Shown here piece after piece: positions 36,916 to 41,587 of a DNA stretch of 41,587 nucleotides. This DNA comes from Nevskia sp. (GTDB taxonomy: Bacteria; Pseudomonadota; Gammaproteobacteria; Nevskiales; Nevskiaceae): positions 1 through 41,587 of the forward strand of contig JAQGNU010000163.1 of the NCBI GenBank assembly GCA_028291645.1. Direction: 5' to 3'. The notes beneath the pieces were generated by a model. It was not told where the DNA came from and did no database searches. It was given only the letters and a program-made list of their open reading frames with translations. The position numbers and the translations under genes are program-made. Each line of letters starts with the position of its first letter. Within the stretch, counting starts at the first letter, position 1.

Positions 36916-39486
36916 ATGAATAAAACAAAGTTGCTGGTAGTCGGCAACGGCATGGTCGGCCATAAACTGCTGGAAGCCCTGGTCGCTGAGGGTGCAGCTG
37001 CACAGTTTTCGATCACCGTGCTGTGCGAAGAACCGCGCGCGGCCTACGATCGGGTGCACTTGTCGGAATTTTTCGCCGGCAAGAGTGCCGCGGACCTGTC
37101 GCTGGTACAAGGCAATTTCTTCGACGACCACGGCATCCAGCTGCATTTGCGCGATAAGGCGGTGGCGATCGACCGCGCCGCCAAACTCGTGCGCACCGCC
37201 GCCGGCGCCGAGATTCCCTACGACAAGCTGGTGCTGGCGACCGGTTCTTATCCGTTCGTGCCGCCGGTGCCGGGCAAGGATCGCGACGGCTGCTTCGTCT
37301 ATCGCACCATCGAAGATCTCGAGGCAATGACCGCCTGGGGCGCGAAGTCGAAGATCGGTGTGGTGATCGGCGGCGGCCTGCTCGGTCTGGAATGCGCGAA
37401 AGCGCTGAAGGACATGAACCTGCAGACGCACGTGGTCGAGTTCGCGCCGCGCCTGATGACGGTGCAAGTCGACGACGGCGGCGGCCGCGTGCTGCGCAAG
37501 AAGATCGAACAGCTCGGCGTCACCGTGCACACGCAGAAGAACACGCTGGAGATCGTCGACGGCGCCGGCCTCGGCGTGGCCGGCCGATATGCGATGAAAT
37601 TCGCCGACGGCAGTCAGCTCGAAACCGACATGATCGTGTTCTCCGCCGGCATCCGTCCGCGCGACGAGCTGGCACCGCACGCCGGCCTTAACCGCGGCGA
37701 ACGCGGCGGCATCGTCGTCGACGATTACTGCCGCACCAACGATCCCGACATCTACGCGATCGGTGAATGCGCGCTGTATCAGGGCCGCATCTATGGACTG
37801 GTGGCGCCCGGTTATCAGATGGCACAGGTGGTTGCCGATCAGCTTTGCGGCAAAACGGAAAGCCGGTTCAGCGGTGCCGACATGAGCACCAAGCTGAAGC
37901 TGCTCGGCGTCGATGTCGCCTCGATCGGCGATGCGCATGCGGCCACCAAGGGTGCTTTGAGCTACAGCTTCGTCGACGAGCGCAAGCAGGTCTATAAAAA
38001 GCTCGTCGTCGACGAAAATGGCAAGCAGCTGCTCGGCGCCGTGCTGGTCGGCGAAGCCGAGGAGTACGGCACGCTGCTGCAGATGTTGCTGAACGGCATG
38101 GCGCTGCCGGATGCGCCGGAAATGCTGATCCTGCCGCTCTCGGAAGGCACCTCGCGGCCGCAGTTCGGGCTCGACGCACTGCCGGCCGGCGCGCAGATCT
38201 GCTCCTGCAACAACGTCAGCAAGGGCGCGCTGTGCAAAGCCATCGACGAGGGCTGCACGACGCTCGGCGCCTTGAAGAAGAGCACCAAGGCGGCGACCTC
38301 CTGCGGCGGCTGCGGTCCGCTGGTGACGCAAATCCTCAAGCATGAACTGAAGGCACGCGGCGTCGCCGTCAGCAATGCGATCTGCGAGCACTTCCCCTAC
38401 TCGCGTCAGGAGTTGTTCCATCTGGTCAAGCTCGGCCAGATCAAGACTTTCGACGAATTGATCACGCGGCACGGCAAAGGTCGCGGCTGCGACATCTGCA
38501 AACCGACCGCCGCGTCGATCCTCGCATCGATCTACAACGAGCATGTGCTGAAGCCGAAGCACGCCAAGCTGCAGGACACCAACGACTACTACCTCGCCAA
38601 CCTGCAGAAGAACGGCACCTACTCGATCATTCCGCGCGTCACCGGCGGCGAGATCACGCCAGACGGCCTGGTCGCGATCGGCAGCATCGCCAAGAAATAC
38701 GGCCTCTATACCAAGATCACCGGCGGCCAGCGCATCGACATGTTCGGCGCGCAGGTGCACGAGCTGCCGCTGATCTGGCGCGAACTGGTCGATGCCGGTT
38801 TCGAATCCGGCCATGCCTACGGCAAGTCGTTGCGCACGGTGAAATCCTGCGTCGGCAGCACCTGGTGCCGCTACGGCGTGCAGGACAGCGTGTCGATGGC
38901 GATCGAGATCGAGAACCGCTATCGCGGCGTGCGTTCGCCGCACAAGATGAAACTGGCGGTGTCCGGCTGCACGCGCGAATGCGCCGAAGCGCAGAGCAAG
39001 GATTTCGGCGTGATCGCCACCGAGCACGGCTGGAATCTGTATGTCGCCGGCAACGGCGGCATGAAACCGCGCCATGCCGATCTGTTCGCCACCGATCTCG
39101 ATCACGATACGCTGATCAAGTACATCGACCGGCTGATGATGTTCTACATCCGCACCGCCGATCGCCTGCAGCGCACCTCCGTGTGGCTGGAAAATCTCGA
39201 AGGCGGCATCGACTATCTGCGCAAGGTGATCGTCGAAGACTCGCTCGGCATCGGTGCAGAACTGGAAGCCGATATGCGGCATCTGGTCGATACCTTCGAG
39301 TGCGAGTGGAAGAAGGCGATCAACGACCCGGAAGTGCTGAAGCGCTTCCGTACCTTCGTCAACAGCAACGAAGTCGACCCGAATATTCTGTTTGTCGAAG
39401 AGCGCGGCCAGATCCGGCCGGCTAGCGAAGAAGAACGCCGCATGCGCATCGGCAACATTCCGGTGGTGACGGAGAGCGGTCATTAA
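36916..39486 (+). CDS. nirB: Assimilatory nitrite reductase [NAD(P)H], large subunit
   Basis: 856-residue cytosolic enzyme reducing nitrite to ammonium with six electrons from NAD(P)H. Domains in order: FAD/NAD oxidoreductase (about 1-400; VVGNGMVG, GVVIGGGLLGLE), BFD-type [2Fe-2S] (Cys429, Cys431, Cys463, Cys466), and ferredoxin/siroheme domains. The siroheme-[4Fe-4S] ligands are Cys645, Cys651, Cys685 and Cys689 (Cx5C...Cx3C). All expected ligands are present. The ATG at 36916 is preferred to a TTG two codons before. nirD starts 4 bases after its stop. Confidence 0.97.
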   Translation: MNKTKLLVVGNGMVGHKLLEALVAEGAAAQFSITVLCEEPRAAYDRVHLSEFFAGKSAADLSLVQGNFFDDHGIQLHLRDKAVAIDRAAKLVRTAAGAEIPYDKLVLATGSYPFVPPVPGKDRDGCFVYRTIEDLEAMTAWGAKSKIGVVIGGGLLGLECAKALKDMNLQTHVVEFAPRLMTVQVDDGGGRVLRKKIEQLGVTVHTQKNTLEIVDGAGLGVAGRYAMKFADGSQLETDMIVFSAGIRPRDELAPHAGLNRGERGGIVVDDYCRTNDPDIYAIGECALYQGRIYGLVAPGYQMAQVVADQLCGKTESRFSGADMSTKLKLLGVDVASIGDAHAATKGALSYSFVDERKQVYKKLVVDENGKQLLGAVLVGEAEEYGTLLQMLLNGMALPDAPEMLILPLSEGTSRPQFGLDALPAGAQICSCNNVSKGALCKAIDEGCTTLGALKKSTKAATSCGGCGPLVTQILKHELKARGVAVSNAICEHFPYSRQELFHLVKLGQIKTFDELITRHGKGRGCDICKPTAASILASIYNEHVLKPKHAKLQDTNDYYLANLQKNGTYSIIPRVTGGEITPDGLVAIGSIAKKYGLYTKITGGQRIDMFGAQVHELPLIWRELVDAGFESGHAYGKSLRTVKSCVGSTWCRYGVQDSVSMAIEIENRYRGVRSPHKMKLAVSGCTRECAEAQSKDFGVIATEHGWNLYVAGNGGMKPRHADLFATDLDHDTLIKYIDRLMMFYIRTADRLQRTSVWLENLEGGIDYLRKVIVEDSLGIGAELEADMRHLVDTFECEWKKAINDPEVLKRFRTFVNSNEVDPNILFVEERGQIRPASEEERRMRIGNIPVVTESGH

Positions 39487-39490
39487 CGCC

Positions 39491-39847
39491 GTGTTGAAGA
39501 CCGACACACCCGCGGTGGCTTCTTCGCAGTGGACTGCGGTGTGTGCGCTCGCCGACATTGTGCCGGACAGCGGCGTCGCTGCGCTGATCGACGGCCAGCA
39601 GATCGCAATCTTCCGCGTCGGCGACAGCGACGCGCTGTACGCGATCGGCAATCACGATCCATTCAGCGAAGCCAACGTGCTGTCGCGCGGCATCGTCGGC
39701 GATCTCGGCGGCGAGCTGGTGGTGGCCTCGCCGGTCTACAAACAGCATTTCAGCTTGAACAGCGGCATCTGCCTGGAAGACGCCGAAGTCTCGGTGCCGA
39801 CCTATGCGGTGCGGCTGTGCGATGGGATCGTACAAGTCGCGTTATGA
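39491..39847 (+). CDS. nirD: Nitrite reductase small subunit NirD
   Basis: 118-residue Rieske-fold partner of NirB. Seen: IAIFRVGDSDALYAIGNHDPFSEANVLSRG and the C-terminal YAVRLCDGIVQV. As usual for NirD, the Rieske cluster ligands are not present, so it is structural rather than electron-carrying. The start is a GTG, 4 bases after nirB. Confidence 0.93.
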   Translation: MLKTDTPAVASSQWTAVCALADIVPDSGVAALIDGQQIAIFRVGDSDALYAIGNHDPFSEANVLSRGIVGDLGGELVVASPVYKQHFSLNSGICLEDAEVSVPTYAVRLCDGIVQVAL

Positions 39848-39922
39848 CGTCGCGGCATGCCAGTGGTGATGCCTGCAATCGCGAGGCGGTTAAGCCGTGC
39901 TCGCAGTAGCGATGCGCGCGCG

Positions 39923-41134
39923 ATGAAACCGAAACTCATCGTGGTTGGCAATGGTATGGCCTCGATCCGCGTGGTCGAACTGCTACTCGACCAGGCGCCG
40001 GATCTGTACGACATCAGCGTGTTCGACGGCGAAAACCACGGCAGCTACAACCGCATCTTGCTGTCGTCGGTGCTGGCCGGCGAGAAGAACACCGCGGACA
40101 TCATCAGCTATCCGCCAAGCTGGTATGCCGAACGCGGCATCGCGCTGCACAGCGGCGACCCGGTGGTCGCGATCAACCGCTCGCGGCGGACGGTGAAATC
40201 GAAATCCGGCGTCGAACTGCGCTACGACCGCTTGCTGATTGCGACCGGTTCGCTGCCGGCGCTGCTGCCGGTGCCGGGCGTTGAGTTGCCGGGCGTGATC
40301 GGCTTTCGCAATCTGGAAGATGTGGCGACGATGCTCGATGCCGCCAGCCGCCTGCGTTACGCAGTGGTGATCGGCGGTGGATTGCTCGGCATCGAAGCCG
40401 CCAATGGTCTCAGTCGGCGCGGCATGAAAGTGACGCTGGTGCATCGCAGCGATTCGCTGCTGAACCAGCAGCTCGATGCGGCCGCGGCCGCGCTGCTGCG
40501 CGCGACTTTGCGCGAGCGCAAACTCGAACTGCGGCTGAATGCCGAGACTCGCGCCATCATCGGCCGCGAACGCGTTACCGCTGTGAGTTTCAAGGAAGGT
40601 GCGGATGTCAGCGCCGATCTGGTGGTGATGGCGGTCGGCATCAAACCCAACATCGAACTGGCGAAGAAGTGCGGGCTGCGCTGCGATCGCGCGATCGTCG
40701 TCGACGACACGCTGCAGACCTTCGATCCGCGCATCTACGCGGTCGGCGAATGCGTGCAGCATCGCGGCAATACGTATGGACTGGTGGCGCCGCTGTGGGA
40801 GCAGGCGCGCGTCTGCGCGGTGCATCTGGCGCAGTTCGGCCACTCGCGCTATCCCGGCTCGGTGACTTCGGCCAAGCTCAAGGTCAGCGGCATCGATCTG
40901 TTTTCGACCGGCGATTTCATCGGCGGCGCCGGCACCGAGGATCTGGTCTATCGCGATCCGCGTCGCGGCATCTACAAGCGCCTGGTGCTGAAACAGCAGC
41001 GTCTGGTCGGCGCCGTACTGTACGGCGATGTCGGCGACGGCCCCTGGTATTTCGATCTGATCAAGAGCGGCACCGACATCGGTCCACTGCGCGATCAGCT
41101 GGTGTTCGGCAAAAGTTATTGCGAGGCGGCGTGA
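39923..41134 (+). CDS. NasC-like FAD/NAD(P) oxidoreductase for nitrate reductase
   Basis: 403-residue pyridine nucleotide-disulphide oxidoreductase-like flavoprotein, homologous to the N-terminal part of NirB. Seen: FAD motif VVGNGMASIRV at the N-terminus, NAD motif VVIGGGLLGIEAANGL in the middle, and IYAVGECVQHRG closing the FAD site. There is no BFD-type CxC...CxxC cluster, unlike NirB. Placed between nirD and nitrate reductase, it most likely passes electrons from NADH to nitrate reductase, as NasC does in Klebsiella. The ATG at 39923 is chosen by family alignment; ATG 39857 would add 22 Arg-rich residues. Its stop overlaps the next start (GTGA). Confidence 0.85.
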   Translation: MKPKLIVVGNGMASIRVVELLLDQAPDLYDISVFDGENHGSYNRILLSSVLAGEKNTADIISYPPSWYAERGIALHSGDPVVAINRSRRTVKSKSGVELRYDRLLIATGSLPALLPVPGVELPGVIGFRNLEDVATMLDAASRLRYAVVIGGGLLGIEAANGLSRRGMKVTLVHRSDSLLNQQLDAAAAALLRATLRERKLELRLNAETRAIIGRERVTAVSFKEGADVSADLVVMAVGIKPNIELAKKCGLRCDRAIVVDDTLQTFDPRIYAVGECVQHRGNTYGLVAPLWEQARVCAVHLAQFGHSRYPGSVTSAKLKVSGIDLFSTGDFIGGAGTEDLVYRDPRRGIYKRLVLKQQRLVGAVLYGDVGDGPWYFDLIKSGTDIGPLRDQLVFGKSYCEAA

Positions 41135-41587
41135 GCGCAGTCCGCACCACTTGTCCCTACTGCGGGGTTGGCTGCGGCATATTAGCCACGCCGAACGCCG
41201 ATGGCAGCGCGGCGATCACTGGCGACCCGGAGCATCCGGCCAATTTCGGCCGGCTTTGCGTGAAGGGCACCGCGCTCGGCGAAACACTGGGCCAGTCCGG
41301 GCGTCTGCTGTATCCGCAGATCGGCACGCAACGCGTGAGCTGGGATGAAGCGCTCGATCATGTCGCCATCGGCTTCAAACAGATCATCGCCGAACACGGC
41401 CCCGATGCGGTGGCGCTGTACGTCTCCGGCCAGTTGCTGACCGAGGACTACTACGTCGCCAACAAGTTGATGAAAGGCTGGATCGGCAGCGCCAACATCG
41501 ATACCAATTCGCGGCTGTGCATGTCCTCGGCCGTCGCCGGGCACAAGCGCGCTTTCGGCGAAGACGGCGTGCCGGTGTGCTACGACG
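41131..41587 (+). CDS. nasA: Assimilatory nitrate reductase catalytic subunit, N-terminus only
   Basis: First 152 residues of a molybdopterin (bis-MGD) oxidoreductase reducing nitrate to nitrite in the cytoplasm. Seen: the [4Fe-4S] ligands Cys8, Cys11, Cys15 and Cys43 in CPYCGVGC...LCVKG, then the start of the molybdopterin domain (YVSGQLLTEDYYVANKL, NIDTNSRLCMSSAV). There is no Tat signal, in keeping with the assimilatory type. Formate dehydrogenase alpha subunits begin similarly, but the operon fits nitrate reductase. The GTG start overlaps the upstream stop; the gene runs off the window. Confidence 0.93.
   Translation, partial: MSAVRTTCPYCGVGCGILATPNADGSAAITGDPEHPANFGRLCVKGTALGETLGQSGRLLYPQIGTQRVSWDEALDHVAIGFKQIIAEHGPDAVALYVSGQLLTEDYYVANKLMKGWIGSANIDTNSRLCMSSAVAGHKRAFGEDGVPVCYD

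Noticed and set aside
36478-39651. Open frame of over 1000 codons antisense to the nitrate transporter and nirB
   Set aside because: It is the complementary reading of nirB, which has every expected cofactor ligand. The antisense product has no family features and only reflects high GC and codon bias.

Overview
The window is a GC-rich (mostly about 65%), densely packed piece of a bacterial chromosome. It carries a hopanoid/isoprenoid biosynthesis region, sugar and redox genes, lipid-type CoA and flavin enzymes, and the start of a nitrate assimilation operon. The hpn gene set, PitA, an MaeB-type fused malic enzyme and the nirBD/nas layout point to a proteobacterium. An aerobic gammaproteobacterium, perhaps of the Nevskiales kind, is my best guess, but I cannot prove it. 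No tRNA, rRNA, CRISPR array or transposase gene was seen.

Hopanoid region (1-14023). A partial mevalonate-pathway decarboxylase (minus) diverges from hpnI-hpnJ-hpnK-hpnL (plus), the side-chain sugar genes. Converging on these is a minus-strand unit reading apt, a small membrane protein, squalene synthase, squalene-hopene cyclase, hpnG, hpnA. Farnesyl diphosphate synthase diverges from apt on the plus strand. Read together the genes run from mevalonate-derived C5 units through farnesyl diphosphate and squalene to hopene, then to adenosylhopane processing and cyclitol-ether type head groups. apt could recover the adenine that HpnG releases. At the point where the two hopanoid units converge sit a 148-bp element with 32-bp inverted ends and a low-GC gene for a PLD-type nuclease-like protein, a likely acquired defence or mobile cargo gene.

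Sugar/redox region (14145-23934). A GH15 glucoamylase/trehalase-like enzyme (plus) converges on a GH63-type glucosidase, which is translationally coupled to a glucose-1-dehydrogenase-like SDR (minus). Diverging from these are a GMC flavoprotein oxidoreductase and an unrecognised helical protein (plus), then a GT4 glycosyltransferase and an 86-residue protein.

Transport, lipid and central metabolism (23942-34748). PitA phosphate transporter, a two-TM protein, a flavin monooxygenase divergent from an AraC-type regulator, an alpha-methylacyl-CoA racemase with all expected catalytic residues, MaeB malic enzyme, a Gly/Ser/Thr-stalked lipoprotein and an OmpA-family porin.

Nitrogen region (34749-41587). 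A 730-bp gap with a candidate sigma-54 promoter leads into nitrate transporter, nirB, nirD, a NasC-like FAD diaphorase and the start of the molybdopterin nitrate reductase, which runs off the window.
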